This document shows positions 36,258-45,299 of a DNA stretch of 64,000 bases, piece after piece; position 1 is the first letter of the stretch; every line of letters starts with the position of its first letter. The DNA is taken from the NCBI GenBank assembly GCA_035502855.1, contig DATJTX010000018.1, forward strand, positions 1 to 64,000. Direction: 5' to 3'. This stretch comes from Candidatus Baltobacteraceae bacterium (GTDB taxonomy: Bacteria; Vulcanimicrobiota; Vulcanimicrobiia; Vulcanimicrobiales; Vulcanimicrobiaceae). The position numbers and the translations under genes were made by a program. The notes under the pieces were generated by a model. The model ran no database searches and had not been told where the DNA came from. It saw nothing but the letters and a program-made list of their open reading frames with translations.

Positions 36258-36745
36258 CGATCGAATTCCTCGAGGAGGCGTTCGATCCGCACGCCTAGCG
36301 TCGCATCGATCGAACCGGCGTGCACGTCGATCATGACGTCCTCGCTGCGCAGCCGCGGGTCGGCGAGAACCGGAACGTCGAGCCGAAGCAATTGCGCCTG
36401 GGAAGGATGCACGCGCACGGCGAGGGGCGGGCTTTGGCTGCACCGCTCGCGCGCGCGCCGGACGATCGCGTCGATATCCGCCGGTGCGCTCTGCAATTCG
36501 CGTCCCACGACGTCCACCGCGATCTCGCGCAAGAGCTCCTGTACGCAATGCTCGAGCGCATCATCCAGCATCGCGCGAAAGCGCCGCACGCGCGCGCAGA
36601 TATCGAGGACGAGTTCCGCGTCGGTTTGATCCGCCGGCTCAGCGGCCGGAGCTTCCTCGACCGCGGAAGGCTCGGCGAGCGCCGGAACCTCCTGCTCGAT
36701 CGTCGGACGAAGCCATACGGCGAGCGGGACGAACGAGCTAGGCAT
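36254..36745 (-). CDS. fliH: Flagellar export ATPase regulator FliH
   Basis: 163 residues. Proline/acid-rich N-terminus, then an amphipathic region (ELVLDICARVRRFRAMLDDAL) and a C-terminal FliH/YscL-like domain (VRVHPSQAQLLRLD, SIDATLGVRIERLLEEF, the usual G.IDA.L..R...L). Shorter than most FliH. Overlaps fliF by 8 bp and fliI by 4 bp. Function is assigned from this end motif and position. Confidence 0.85.
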   Translation of the reverse strand: MPSSFVPLAVWLRPTIEQEVPALAEPSAVEEAPAAEPADQTDAELVLDICARVRRFRAMLDDALEHCVQELLREIAVDVVGRELQSAPADIDAIVRRARERCSQSPPLAVRVHPSQAQLLRLDVPVLADPRLRSEDVMIDVHAGSIDATLGVRIERLLEEFDR

Positions 36746-38207
36746 GACGAGCCAGTAACTCCTCGGCGCTCGGGATCACCGAGCTGTGCACGCGCTGCAT
36801 GCGCTTGACGATCGCCTCCCGTTCGTGTTGCGGATAGAGTTCGAGTACGGCCGCGGCCGTAGCGGCGGGAAGCGCGCTGATGATCGCGGCTGCCGCGTGC
36901 GGCGGCTCGTTGGCGAGCGCTCCGCGTACCCGCGCCGGCGCATAGCCCGCTACCGAGCGCGTCGTGCGCGCAATGCCCTCGCGCTCGAGTGCCGCACGAA
37001 TCACCGCGTTCACGCTCGGGAGAAGATAGCGTCCGAACGCGAGCAGACCGGCGACGATCGCGAGCGCGGGCAAGAGCGGCACGATCGCGCCGTAGAGCAA
37101 GAACCATCCATCGTGCTTCTGTACCAAGCCGTGATGGAATGCGACTGCCTGCACCGTGAGGACGTCACCGCGCCGCGGATCGTAGCCGACGGTCGCAGCG
37201 GCAAGTTCGCGCACCTTCGCCAAGTCCGGCGCGCGGGCGGAATCGACGAAAATCGCGGTCGACACCCGCGCGAGCGCGCCGGGATCGGCATGCGTAATCC
37301 ATTCGCGCGTATCGGTTCCGCGCTCGTCGTGCTCGTCGTTCTTCGAATATTTCTTGCCGCCGCCGTCGTAGGACTCGCTGCTCTGCGCCCGTTCGATCGG
37401 ATCCGCGCCGGCTGCGGATCTCTGTGTCTCGCGATCTTCGGTCGTTGCATGCGTGTATTCGGCATGGACGCGAACGATCGCAACGCCGCCGCCCAGCGCC
37501 GCATCCAGCGCCGATTGAAGCGCCGCTTGAAGCGAGGAAGGGTCATCCGCCGATGTGCCGTCGCCGAGCGCCACCCCGCGATCGTCGAGGATCGTGACGC
37601 TCGCGGCATCGAGTCCTGCGACCGAGGCCGCGACGAACCGGCGAATTCCGGCAACGGCATCGCGTGAAAGCACGGCGCCCGGATGAAGCTGCAAGCGTAC
37701 GCTCGCGGTAGCCGGATGCGTGCTCTCATCCGCAAACTCGGCCTGCTGCGCCGGTGCGACGATCACCCACGCATCGTCGACACCGTCGACGCTGCGCAGC
37801 GCGACCTCGATGTCGCCGGCGAGTCCGCTGCGCGTCTGCGCGTCGATCACGGCCGCAGGCGTCAGAACGCCGACGTTTGCGAGCGCCTCGCCGGTCGTCT
37901 CCACATGCGCGTGCGGAATGCCGGCAAGCGAGAGCCGCAAGAGCAGATCGTTTCGCCGCGCCGCGTCGACGATCACGTTGTCCGCGCTCGGCGTGAACGG
38001 AACGTTCCAGGCAGCGAGCTGATCCTGCACCTCGGAAAGCTGCTCGGTATGCAGCGGCGCCGCAAAGAGCGCGACGCGATCGGGATGACCGAGCAGGGCG
38101 GCGATCAGCGCAAATCCCGCCAGCAGCACGATTGCCGCGATCGCGGCGCTCCGAACCGAGACCGGAAGCGCACGGATTCCGGCCAGCACCGGCTGCAGTT
38201 GGTGCAT
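36738..38207 (-). CDS. fliF: MS-ring protein FliF with a FliG-like C-terminal tail
   Basis: 489 residues. Membrane segment near residue 20-40, then FliF ring-building domains (NVIVDAARRNDLLLRLSLAGIP, RSGLAGDIEVALRSVDGVDDAWV, VAGIRRFVAASVAGLDAASVTI), a low-complexity stretch, and a second membrane segment (LLYGAIVPLLPALAIVAGLLAF). After it, the last ~65 residues (VRGALANEPPHAAAAIISAL, AAAVLELYPQHEREAIVKRM) match the FliG middle domain (NEHPQTIALIL...A..VL..LP). No other fliG lies in the window. Normal FliF is 530-560 residues. Confidence 0.9.
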   Translation of the reverse strand: MHQLQPVLAGIRALPVSVRSAAIAAIVLLAGFALIAALLGHPDRVALFAAPLHTEQLSEVQDQLAAWNVPFTPSADNVIVDAARRNDLLLRLSLAGIPHAHVETTGEALANVGVLTPAAVIDAQTRSGLAGDIEVALRSVDGVDDAWVIVAPAQQAEFADESTHPATASVRLQLHPGAVLSRDAVAGIRRFVAASVAGLDAASVTILDDRGVALGDGTSADDPSSLQAALQSALDAALGGGVAIVRVHAEYTHATTEDRETQRSAAGADPIERAQSSESYDGGGKKYSKNDEHDERGTDTREWITHADPGALARVSTAIFVDSARAPDLAKVRELAAATVGYDPRRGDVLTVQAVAFHHGLVQKHDGWFLLYGAIVPLLPALAIVAGLLAFGRYLLPSVNAVIRAALEREGIARTTRSVAGYAPARVRGALANEPPHAAAAIISALPAATAAAVLELYPQHEREAIVKRMQRVHSSVIPSAEELLARHA

Positions 38208-38477
38208 CTATATTTGGAGGTTCATTACGGTTTGAACGGCCTGCGCGGCCCGCTGCACTGCCGCGGTGGCGACCGCGATCGTGACGTCGGCCTGAGCCCG
38301 CCGGTAGACTGCGTCTTGCAGCGATCCGCCGCCGTTCGCATACGCGTCCTCCGCGCTGGTGGCGTCGGACAACACCTTGCCGACCTGATCGAGCGCGCGC
38401 GCGAACCCGGTCTCGTCGCGGGCTTCCGCAGGAGTCGTCGGCGATGCCGTGTCCGGTTGCAGCAACTCAACCCTCAC
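38208..38477 (-). CDS. fliE: Flagellar rod adaptor FliE
   Basis: 89 residues. FARALDQVGKVLSDATSAEDAYANG and the C-terminal IAVATAAVQRAAQAVQTVMNLQI fit FliE, which links the MS-ring to the rod. Ends directly next to the fliF start; its own start overlaps the flgC stop (ATGA). Confidence 0.9.
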   Translation of the reverse strand: MRVELLQPDTASPTTPAEARDETGFARALDQVGKVLSDATSAEDAYANGGGSLQDAVYRRAQADVTIAVATAAVQRAAQAVQTVMNLQI

Positions 38478-38806
38478 GAGACGCGGCCCATATCGATCGT
38501 GCGCTCTTCGAGCGTCTTGCCGACGTCGAAGAGCGACGCGTCCGATTCGTAGGCGCGCGAAGCGTTCATCACCGCGATCATCTCCGTGATCACGTCGACG
38601 TTGGTTCCGCGTTCTTCGTGTGAACCGGCAAAGTGCACCAGCGCGCCGCCGTCGCCGTCATCCTCTATGCGAAAATCGGGAACGAGACGGCCATAGCTTC
38701 CGTTTGGACCGGCGGCTTCCGCCGCGGCGACGTTGCGCGCGCAAACGTCGAGGGCGGCTCGCTGTGCGTCCATTGCGCCGGCCGCGGCGGCGAGCAAATC
38801 GATCAT
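38474..38806 (-). CDS. flgC: Short flagellar basal-body rod protein FlgC
   Basis: 110 residues. The N-terminal helix AAGAMDAQRAALDVCARNVAAAEA and the C-terminal NVDVITEMIAVMNASRAYESD are clear rod-protein motifs. About 30-40 residues shorter than usual in the middle. Overlaps flgB and fliE by 4 bp each. Confidence 0.9.
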   Translation of the reverse strand: MIDLLAAAAGAMDAQRAALDVCARNVAAAEAAGPNGSYGRLVPDFRIEDDGDGGALVHFAGSHEERGTNVDVITEMIAVMNASRAYESDASLFDVGKTLEERTIDMGRVS

Positions 38807-39018
38807 TTCGTCACCGCCTTGATCTCCTCCAGACGCGCGTGCACGGCGCCGAGGAGCGCTTCATCGAAGATCGCGGCGCGTGCGGTTTGCGCCATCGCGG
38901 CGTCGGCCGTGCGCCCGCCTTCTCCGGCATTGGCACGCGCAACCGCCCGTTGAGCGTCGCGCAACCGCGATGCGGCCTCGTCGAGTCCGCCGCGCAGGGA
39001 ATAGGCTACATCAAACAT
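38803..39018 (-). CDS. flgB: Very short flagellar basal-body rod protein FlgB
   Basis: 71 residues from MFDVAYSLRGG (typical FlgB about 130). Two helices remain: LDEAASRLRDAQRAVARANAG and ARAAIFDEALLGAVHARLEEIKAVTK. Assigned mainly from position before flgC-fliE. First gene of the flagellar run; the motif at 39063-39077 lies 44 bp upstream. Confidence 0.7.
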   Translation of the reverse strand: MFDVAYSLRGGLDEAASRLRDAQRAVARANAGEGGRTADAAMAQTARAAIFDEALLGAVHARLEEIKAVTK

Positions 39019-39062
39019 GGCATTACGGTAGGGATGGGTGATGGCCGACGCGCATCTGCGAT

Positions 39063-39077
39063 GTTGCCGGAATATGA
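39063..39077 (-). promoter_or_regulatory. Shared 15-bp motif upstream of flgB (site 2)
   Basis: Minus-strand TCATATTCCGGCAAC; see 33027-33041 for the partner. On the plus strand it overlaps the start region of the small membrane protein at 39074. Confidence 0.45.
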
Positions 39078-39289
39078 CGATCTTTGCGTACGGCTTCGGC
39101 ATCGCGATCTCGGTCGCGATGGCCCTCGCCATCGGAAATTCGTGGGTTCGCGATCACCGCAACGGTGTTTGGACGATGTCGATGGCGGCGCGCCTCGTCG
39201 CCGGTGCGATCGCATTCGGCATCGCGGTCGGCTGGTGTCTGCAGCAGTACTTCGCGTTCCTCGCCGCATCCGCAGCCGGTCGCATGTAA
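39074..39289 (+). CDS. Small membrane protein, unknown
   Basis: 71 residues from MTIFAYGFG. Two hydrophobic segments (YGFGIAISVAMALAIG and LVAGAIAFGIAVGWCLQQYF) separated by a charged loop (WVRDHRNG). Divergent from the flagellar operon, convergent with the RND pump gene. No family recognised; it is the only plausible use of this stretch. Confidence 0.5.
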   Translation: MTIFAYGFGIAISVAMALAIGNSWVRDHRNGVWTMSMAARLVAGAIAFGIAVGWCLQQYFAFLAASAAGRM

Positions 39290-39292
39290 CCG

Positions 39293-42200
39293 CTAATGGG
39301 TCGCGGCGGGTTCGGGTTCGCTCGGGGCCCCGCCTCTCTTCTGCTGCTGTTTCAGATGCCAGGCTTCGCGGAACCGCTCGTCGGACGGCGCGACCCACAT
39401 ATACACGTTCGGGATGAGCAGCAGCGTCAACACCAGCGAACTGAGCACGCCGCCGATGACGACGATGCCCAGGCTCGAGCGCGATTCCGAGCCGGGGTCC
39501 AACGCGAGTGCGAGCGGCAGGTTGCCGGCGACCACCGAGAAGCTGGTCATGATGATCGGACGGAACCGGGTGTGCGCGCTCTCCATGATCGCATCCAGTT
39601 TGCCCCTGCCGCGCTCGCGTAACGTGTTGGCATAGTCGACGAGCAGGATGCCGTTCTTGGTCGCAATGCCGATCAACAGAATTGTCCCGATCAGCGAGAA
39701 CAGGTTGAGCGTCTTGTGGGTGATGAGCAGGGCGGTGATCGCTCCGATCGCCGCGACCGGCACGGAGAAGATGATGACGAACGGCGAGAGATAGCTGTTG
39801 TAGAGCGCGACCATCAAGAGATAGACGAGGATGACCGAGATGATCATCGACGTCCCGATACCGACCAAGACCTGGTGCATGAAGTCCTGTTGCCCGAGCG
39901 GTGCCGGCCGGACGACGATGTTCGGGGGCAGGTGCAGCGATGGAATCTTCTTTTCGAGCGCGTTTTCGACGGCAGAGAGCGAGGAGTTCGGGGCGACGTT
40001 CGAGTCGATGTGGATGACCGTGTTGCGGTCGGTGCGCGTCATCAGCGGCGGTGTCGGCGTCGACGCGAAGGTCGCGATGTCTCCGAGGTAGACGATGGAG
40101 CCGTTACTGGCTCGGATCGGCACGTTGCGCAGGATGTCGAGATTGGTCTGGTCCTGCGGCGGATAGATGACCTGCACCTGTTCGAGACCGGAGGTCGTTT
40201 CGAATTGCGTCGCGACGTTGCCGCCGAAGGCGGCGCCGGCTGCCTGGGCGGCCTGACCAACGTCGACGCCGAGCGCCTCGGCCTTCTCGCGATTGAATTC
40301 GATCGAGATCTCCGGCGTCAGTGCCGTTCCGCTGCTATTCACGCTCGTCGCACCCTTGACGGTTTTGAGTGCGTCGAGCACCTTCACCGCATACGGCGTC
40401 GGATCACCGCCGGTCAGGTCGGTCACGAGAAAATCGACCGGCTGGGAGTTGCCGCCGCGCGTACTCGTCGACGGTACGACGACCGCCGAAACTTCGGGTG
40501 GAAACGTCGTCTTCGCCAATTTCTGGAATTCGGTAACCCAATACGACGTCGAATGCTTGCGGTCGTCCTTGAGCCAGATGTGTATCTGGCCGACGTTCTG
40601 CTGCGAAACGAAACCGCCGAACGACGCCGAGTAGGCGCCGGCAACCGCCGTGTTGGCAAAGATGTCGGGGTACGAGAGGATCTTTTTCTCGTAGGCAAAG
40701 ACGCCTTTTTCGACGGTTGTGAGCGGCGTGCCGATCGGATAAGAGACCTGGACGTAAATCTCGCCGCGATCCGTGGCGGGCACGAACTCTTCGCCGACGA
40801 CCCCGAACGCCACCATCGAAATCGCGATCACGAATGTGGCCAAACAAAAAACCGCGACCAGTCTCCCGTGCTCCATACCCCACGGCAAGGCTCGCTGTGT
40901 GTACCAGGTGCGGAGCGCGTCGAAGCGCTCACCGAACCAGTCGATCGGCCGCCACGGCTTCCAATGCGATTTGAGCGCCCACAGGCCCGCGAGCGTCGGC
41001 GTGATCGTAAACGACACGAAGAGCGACGTGAGGGTCGAGATCACGACCACGATCCCGAACTCGGAGAGCTGACGGCCGACTTGGCCCTGAATGAACGCGA
41101 TCGGGAAAAACACGACGACGTCGACCAGCGTGATGACGACGGCGGCCGCCCCGATCTCCTCGCGTCCGCTCACGGCCGCGTCTTCGGGCGTCTGCTTGAG
41201 CTCGCGGAAGTGGCGCTCGATGTTTTCGAGCACGACCGTCGAGTCGTCGACCAATATTCCGATGACCAGCGACATACCGAGCAGTGAAACCGTGTCGAGG
41301 GTGAGTCCCATCAGTTTCATCGCGGTGATGGCAATGGCGAGCGAGGTCGGTATCGAGACGCAGACGACGATCGAGCTGCGCCACGAGCGCAGGAAGAACA
41401 TCATCGCGAGCGCGGTCAGCAACATCGCTTCGGTCAGCGTCCGTACCACGATACCGATCTGCTGCTCGGTAAATTTGGATTGGACGTGGATGACCCGGAA
41501 TGAAATTTCCGGGAACCGCCTCTCGACTTCGGGAAGCTGAGCGATCACGTTGTTCGATGCGTCGACTTCGCTCGCCTGAGCCGTCTTTTGAATCTGGAGA
41601 AAGAGTCCGAGCTTCCCGCTGATGTGCGCGACCTGCAGCCGCGGCTCGTATCCCGACGTCACGGTTGCGACGTCGCCAACGCGCACGACCGCGTCGCTCG
41701 CCGTCCACGGATCGACCTCTCCCGGCAGACTCGAGAGGCCGCCGTTGATGTTCGCGACCTGGCCCGGAAGCTCGTTCGCCTGCGTCGACGTGCCGGAGAC
41801 GATGATCGGCAGATTGCGGACCTGATCGAGGCTGGTGATGTCTCCGCGCACTTCGATCGTCGTTTGCCGGTTCGGTTCGTAGGCGAAGCCGCCCGGAACG
41901 CGCTGATTGTCGGCCGAGATCGTGTTGATGACGTCGTTCAACGTCACGTTGTTCGCCGCGAGCTTAGTCGGATCGACCTGGACCTCGTAGGCTGGGGTCA
42001 CGACGCCGCCGACGTTCGCGAATGAAATTCCCGGTACTTGTTCGAGCTGCGGCGCGATAACGTTTTGCGCGTAGAGCGAGAGGTTATTGAGCGAGAGCTT
42101 CTGCGAATACAGCGCCAGGACGACCACCGTCGATTCGGTCGGATCGTACAGGTTCACCGTCGGCGGCGTGAGATTCGTCGGAAGGTATTTCTCTGCCGCC

Positions 42201-42544
42201 TGCACCGCTTTATTCGTCAGCGCGAGATCGGTAGCGGTGTCGGAGGTGAGATAAAAGATGGCGGAGATCGACGCCTGGCCTTGCTGCACGACCGAGTTGA
42301 TCGTTTGCAGGTCTTGCGTTCCGGCGAGATTCTGCTCGATCGGCTGCACGATCTCGTCGCGCATCTCGGTAACGGAGGCGCCGTTGTACTGAACCGAAAT
42401 CGTGACCGTCGGCTGACTGACGTCGGGATAGAGCTCCTTGACGATCGTGATCGTGCTCAAGATGCCGGCGAACATCATCAGCGACACGATCACGAAGACG
42501 AGCGTCGGCCGGTTGATGAAAAGCCTGGTCAGGCTGAATTTCAT
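39293..42544 (-). CDS. RND-family (HAE1/AcrB-type) efflux transporter
   Basis: 1083 residues from MKFSLTRLFINRP, which matches the family start; the longer frame upstream only reads through an intercistronic repeat. Twelve helices and two large periplasmic loops. Proton-relay aspartates are in LVIGILVDDSTVVLENIERHF. Also VMMFAGILSTITIVKELYPDV at the N-terminus and LGIVVIGGVLSSLVLTLLLIPNVY at the end. Pumps drugs or other hydrophobic compounds together with the adaptor encoded just upstream; no outer-membrane TolC-type gene is in the window. Confidence 0.95.
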   Translation of the reverse strand: MKFSLTRLFINRPTLVFVIVSLMMFAGILSTITIVKELYPDVSQPTVTISVQYNGASVTEMRDEIVQPIEQNLAGTQDLQTINSVVQQGQASISAIFYLTSDTATDLALTNKAVQAAEKYLPTNLTPPTVNLYDPTESTVVVLALYSQKLSLNNLSLYAQNVIAPQLEQVPGISFANVGGVVTPAYEVQVDPTKLAANNVTLNDVINTISADNQRVPGGFAYEPNRQTTIEVRGDITSLDQVRNLPIIVSGTSTQANELPGQVANINGGLSSLPGEVDPWTASDAVVRVGDVATVTSGYEPRLQVAHISGKLGLFLQIQKTAQASEVDASNNVIAQLPEVERRFPEISFRVIHVQSKFTEQQIGIVVRTLTEAMLLTALAMMFFLRSWRSSIVVCVSIPTSLAIAITAMKLMGLTLDTVSLLGMSLVIGILVDDSTVVLENIERHFRELKQTPEDAAVSGREEIGAAAVVITLVDVVVFFPIAFIQGQVGRQLSEFGIVVVISTLTSLFVSFTITPTLAGLWALKSHWKPWRPIDWFGERFDALRTWYTQRALPWGMEHGRLVAVFCLATFVIAISMVAFGVVGEEFVPATDRGEIYVQVSYPIGTPLTTVEKGVFAYEKKILSYPDIFANTAVAGAYSASFGGFVSQQNVGQIHIWLKDDRKHSTSYWVTEFQKLAKTTFPPEVSAVVVPSTSTRGGNSQPVDFLVTDLTGGDPTPYAVKVLDALKTVKGATSVNSSGTALTPEISIEFNREKAEALGVDVGQAAQAAGAAFGGNVATQFETTSGLEQVQVIYPPQDQTNLDILRNVPIRASNGSIVYLGDIATFASTPTPPLMTRTDRNTVIHIDSNVAPNSSLSAVENALEKKIPSLHLPPNIVVRPAPLGQQDFMHQVLVGIGTSMIISVILVYLLMVALYNSYLSPFVIIFSVPVAAIGAITALLITHKTLNLFSLIGTILLIGIATKNGILLVDYANTLRERGRGKLDAIMESAHTRFRPIIMTSFSVVAGNLPLALALDPGSESRSSLGIVVIGGVLSSLVLTLLLIPNVYMWVAPSDERFREAWHLKQQQKRGGAPSEPEPAATH

Positions 42545-42550
42545 TTCGAA

Positions 42551-42650
42551 GGCGCTCCGGCCCAGCCTACGCGCCCCCCGCTGACGCGGGGCCCCCAAAC
42601 CGTGGCGCGCGCACGATCTCGGTGCGCTAGAAATGCCCCTAGGGCGCGCC
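42551..42650 (-). repeat. Intercistronic structured repeat, copy A
   Basis: About 100 bp between the adaptor and pump genes. In gene direction it begins GGCGCGCCCTAGGGG, has GTGCGCGCGCC in the middle, then GGGGGCCCC, hairpin CCCCGC-GTCA-GCGGGG, and ends GGAGCGCC. The GGAG lies 10 bases before the pump ATG and is its ribosome binding site. Copies B (50696) and C (53672) share this layout; in B and C the hairpin stem is CCCCAC/GTGGGG, so pairing is kept by double changes. Confidence 0.85.
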
Positions 42651-42656
42651 TAATAA

Positions 42657-43871
42657 TCATGGTCTGAGGGAGATCTTCTCGCCGTCGCCGAGACTGGACT
42701 GGCCGTTGTTGACGACGCGCGTGCCGGCGGGGATTCCGGTGACGACGCTGTGCGTCCCGTCGCCGGCAACCTCGGTCACCGGGAGCGTCTTCAACGTATT
42801 GTTCGGCTGCTGCACGGTTTGAACCGAATCGTGATTGTCGTCGGTGAATGCCGTCGTAGGAACGACGACGCCGTGGACGCTGGGCAGCGTCACGCTCCCG
42901 CTGACCGCCATACCGGGACGCAAGAGGCGCTGCCGGTTTTGCAGTACGACCTTGACTTGGAACTGCGTCGATCCCGGCTGGATTTCGTTGAGGACGCCGA
43001 CAACCGTACCGGTAAACTTTTTCGGCCCGAGCGCGCCGTCGGTCGTGATCGTGGCGGTCTCCCCGGGCCGGACGCCGGCGATTTGGCTGGCTGAACCGCG
43101 CAGCACGGCATAGATCGGCGATACTTGCTGGAGCGTGAAAATCTCGCGCGTTCCCGGATATTCGCCGGGATTGAGATTGCGGTTCACGACCACGCCGTCG
43201 ATCGGCGAGATGATCGTCGCTTTCGCGATCGAGACCCGTACCTGTTGCGCCTGCGCAAGCGCGACTTGTTCTTGCGCACGCGCCTGCGCGATCGAAGATT
43301 GCTGCAAACCGGGCGCGGTCAAACTAGAACCGTTGGCCTGCACGGTGGCGATCGCACTACGCAGATTGGCTTCGTCGTTGCGTACCGTCGCCTGATCGGA
43401 CTGATATTGCTGCAGCGAAACATACCCTTGACGATAGAGAGCCCCGTCGCGTTCCATCACCGCCTGGTCGCGGGCGAGACTGGCCCGCGCCGCGTTCAGC
43501 GTTTGGCTCCCCTGCGTGATCGACTCGTTGCCCGAATAGACCGTATGCTCCGTGTTCGCAGCATCGCTTTGCGCAGTCGCCAGATCGGACTGCAATTGCG
43601 CTTGCAGATCGGCCGTGTCGAGCTGCGCGAGCACCTCGCCTTTGGTGACGCGATCGCCTTCTCGAACGTTCACCGTGTCGGCTGGCTCGACCAGCGTGCT
43701 CTGGATCGCGACGTTCTCGAAGGGCGCGATGAGCCCCGAAATCGCCGAGGCCGGCACGACCGTGCCCTCTTGAGCGAGCGACGTTTGGACGTAGGGCGGC
43801 GGCGGTTGGGAAACGTGCTTGGCACAGGCTGCAAGCAATGCAACGAGTACGAGCCAGACCAGGCGCTTCAA
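42657..43871 (-). CDS. RND efflux periplasmic adaptor (HlyD/MFP) lipoprotein
   Basis: 404 residues. Lipoprotein signal with lipobox LLAAC near residue 16. Adaptor motifs: VNVREGDRVTKGEVLAQLDTADLQ (first lipoyl half), a long coiled-coil hairpin rich in Ala and Gln, then ATIISPIDGVVVNRNLNPGEY (second lipoyl half) and beta-barrel strands. Upstream partner of the RND pump, in the same operon, separated by repeat A. Confidence 0.93.
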   Translation of the reverse strand: MKRLVWLVLVALLAACAKHVSQPPPPYVQTSLAQEGTVVPASAISGLIAPFENVAIQSTLVEPADTVNVREGDRVTKGEVLAQLDTADLQAQLQSDLATAQSDAANTEHTVYSGNESITQGSQTLNAARASLARDQAVMERDGALYRQGYVSLQQYQSDQATVRNDEANLRSAIATVQANGSSLTAPGLQQSSIAQARAQEQVALAQAQQVRVSIAKATIISPIDGVVVNRNLNPGEYPGTREIFTLQQVSPIYAVLRGSASQIAGVRPGETATITTDGALGPKKFTGTVVGVLNEIQPGSTQFQVKVVLQNRQRLLRPGMAVSGSVTLPSVHGVVVPTTAFTDDNHDSVQTVQQPNNTLKTLPVTEVAGDGTHSVVTGIPAGTRVVNNGQSSLGDGEKISLRP

Positions 43872-44942
43872 CTAACGTGACCCTCCGGGGATGCGCGGCA
43901 TCGGGATCCCGGCGGTATCGCGTGGGATGCCAAGGTAGAGACGCGTAACCTCGTCATAACTCTTCACGCCGGAAGCGATATGGTTGCTCTTGAGGTACGT
44001 ATTGTACGTGCGCCAGGAGAAGTTCGCGAGCGAGACGTTGATGTGCCGGCGATTGCGCTCGCGCATCGCCGCGAAATCCTGCCACACTTGCGGCACAAAG
44101 GTCTTCTTGGGGTACCGCGCCTGCGGCGGAAGGTAAAGGAAGAGCTCGAGCCAGCCTGAGTACTGAACCACCGGATCATTAGAGCGAGTGCAGCTGACAA
44201 TTGCCAGAAAGTTCGCTTCATCCTCACGAGCATACCCGGCGATGTGACTCCACTCGTGGGCCAGGGCAAACGGCCGCTCGAACCAGAACAGATCGCTCGC
44301 CAGGTGCGCGTCGAGCGCGAGGGGGTTGATGTACCCGCTCGTCCCGGTGGCATCCATGAACGCATCCGCCAGCGTCGGCTTGGGAGCGCCCGTTTCCGGC
44401 ACCCAATCGTCGCCGCCGGCCCGCACGACCGGAAGCCACGCCGCGCGCAGTGCTCCGATGTCCAGCGGTTCGGACGCGAGCGCATGCGCGCGGGGGGCGA
44501 GACGATTGATGTTGGCGATCACGCGGTCGCGCAGTGCGTCGACGGCGGACGGCGTGATGCGGCTTTGGTCGTAGGCCGTGCGTGCTTCGATCGGGGCTCG
44601 ATCGTAATTCCACCCCCAGCCCGCTTCGAACCACCCGAGGTAGAGCGCGACGATGGCAATCGCGCCGAGCCAATCCCGGCGCACCAGACGCCACGCGATC
44701 GCCGCGAGACCGGCGAGCACGACGATATCGCCGAGCGACCACGGCAGCGGCGAATTCAGCGCATAAAGCGCATGCTCCCATAGCGGATACGCACCGTTGA
44801 CGTAGGCGCGTTCGACCCACGAGGACGAAGGTTTGAATGCAACCGCCGCGATGCCAAATGCGATCGCGGCGATTCGCAGCCAGAAAGAAACGGAACTAGC
44901 GCTTCGAGAACTGGAACCGCTTGCGCGCGCGCTTGCGGCCAT
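43872..44942 (-). CDS. DUF3810 family membrane metalloprotease-like protein
   Basis: 356 residues. Two or three N-terminal membrane helices, then a soluble domain with FALAHEWSHIAGYAREDEANF, an HExxH zinc motif with the downstream Glu, and VVQYSGWLELFLYL, which are the marks of DUF3810. Probably a membrane-bound zinc peptidase of unknown target. The ATG at 44942 overlaps rpsI by 47 bp; no better start exists. Its stop is next to the adaptor gene. Confidence 0.82.
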   Translation of the reverse strand: MAASARASGSSSRSASSVSFWLRIAAIAFGIAAVAFKPSSSWVERAYVNGAYPLWEHALYALNSPLPWSLGDIVVLAGLAAIAWRLVRRDWLGAIAIVALYLGWFEAGWGWNYDRAPIEARTAYDQSRITPSAVDALRDRVIANINRLAPRAHALASEPLDIGALRAAWLPVVRAGGDDWVPETGAPKPTLADAFMDATGTSGYINPLALDAHLASDLFWFERPFALAHEWSHIAGYAREDEANFLAIVSCTRSNDPVVQYSGWLELFLYLPPQARYPKKTFVPQVWQDFAAMRERNRRHINVSLANFSWRTYNTYLKSNHIASGVKSYDEVTRLYLGIPRDTAGIPMPRIPGGSR

Positions 44943-45291
44943 ACTTCTTGGATTCTTTCTCGCGCGGATCGCGCGTCAGAAACCCGCTCTTGCGCAGCAC
45001 GTCCTTGAACGAGGCGTCCATCTCGACCAGCGCGCGGGCGATACCGTGACGCACCGCGCCGGCTTGCCCCGTCACGCCGCCGCCTTCAGCTTTGACGACC
45101 ACGTCGTACCGGCCGCCGGTCTGCGTTGCTTCGAACGGCTGACGCACGATCTGTTGCAGTTGCGGTCGCGGAAAATACTCTTCGATCGGTTTCTTGTTGA
45201 CCGTGATCACGCCTTGCCCGAGCACGAGCTTTACGCGCGCGATCGCGCGCTTTCGGCGTCCGGTGGCTTGAACCTGGGAAGTGTTATCCAC
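44896..45291 (-). CDS. rpsI: 30S ribosomal protein S9
   Basis: 131 residues. Standard S9: ATGRRKRAIARVKL, the central GGGVTGQAGAVRHGIARAL and the invariant end RKRFQFSKR. Second gene of the rplM-rpsI operon. Confidence 0.98.
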   Translation of the reverse strand: MDNTSQVQATGRRKRAIARVKLVLGQGVITVNKKPIEEYFPRPQLQQIVRQPFEATQTGGRYDVVVKAEGGGVTGQAGAVRHGIARALVEMDASFKDVLRKSGFLTRDPREKESKKYGRKRARKRFQFSKR

Positions 45292-45299
45292 GTGTGCTC

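Noticed and set aside
35217-36548. Longer FliI from 36548 that might contain the missing N-terminal domain
   Set aside because: The extra residues are Arg-rich nonsense in the shadow of fliH and show no FliI N-domain motif.
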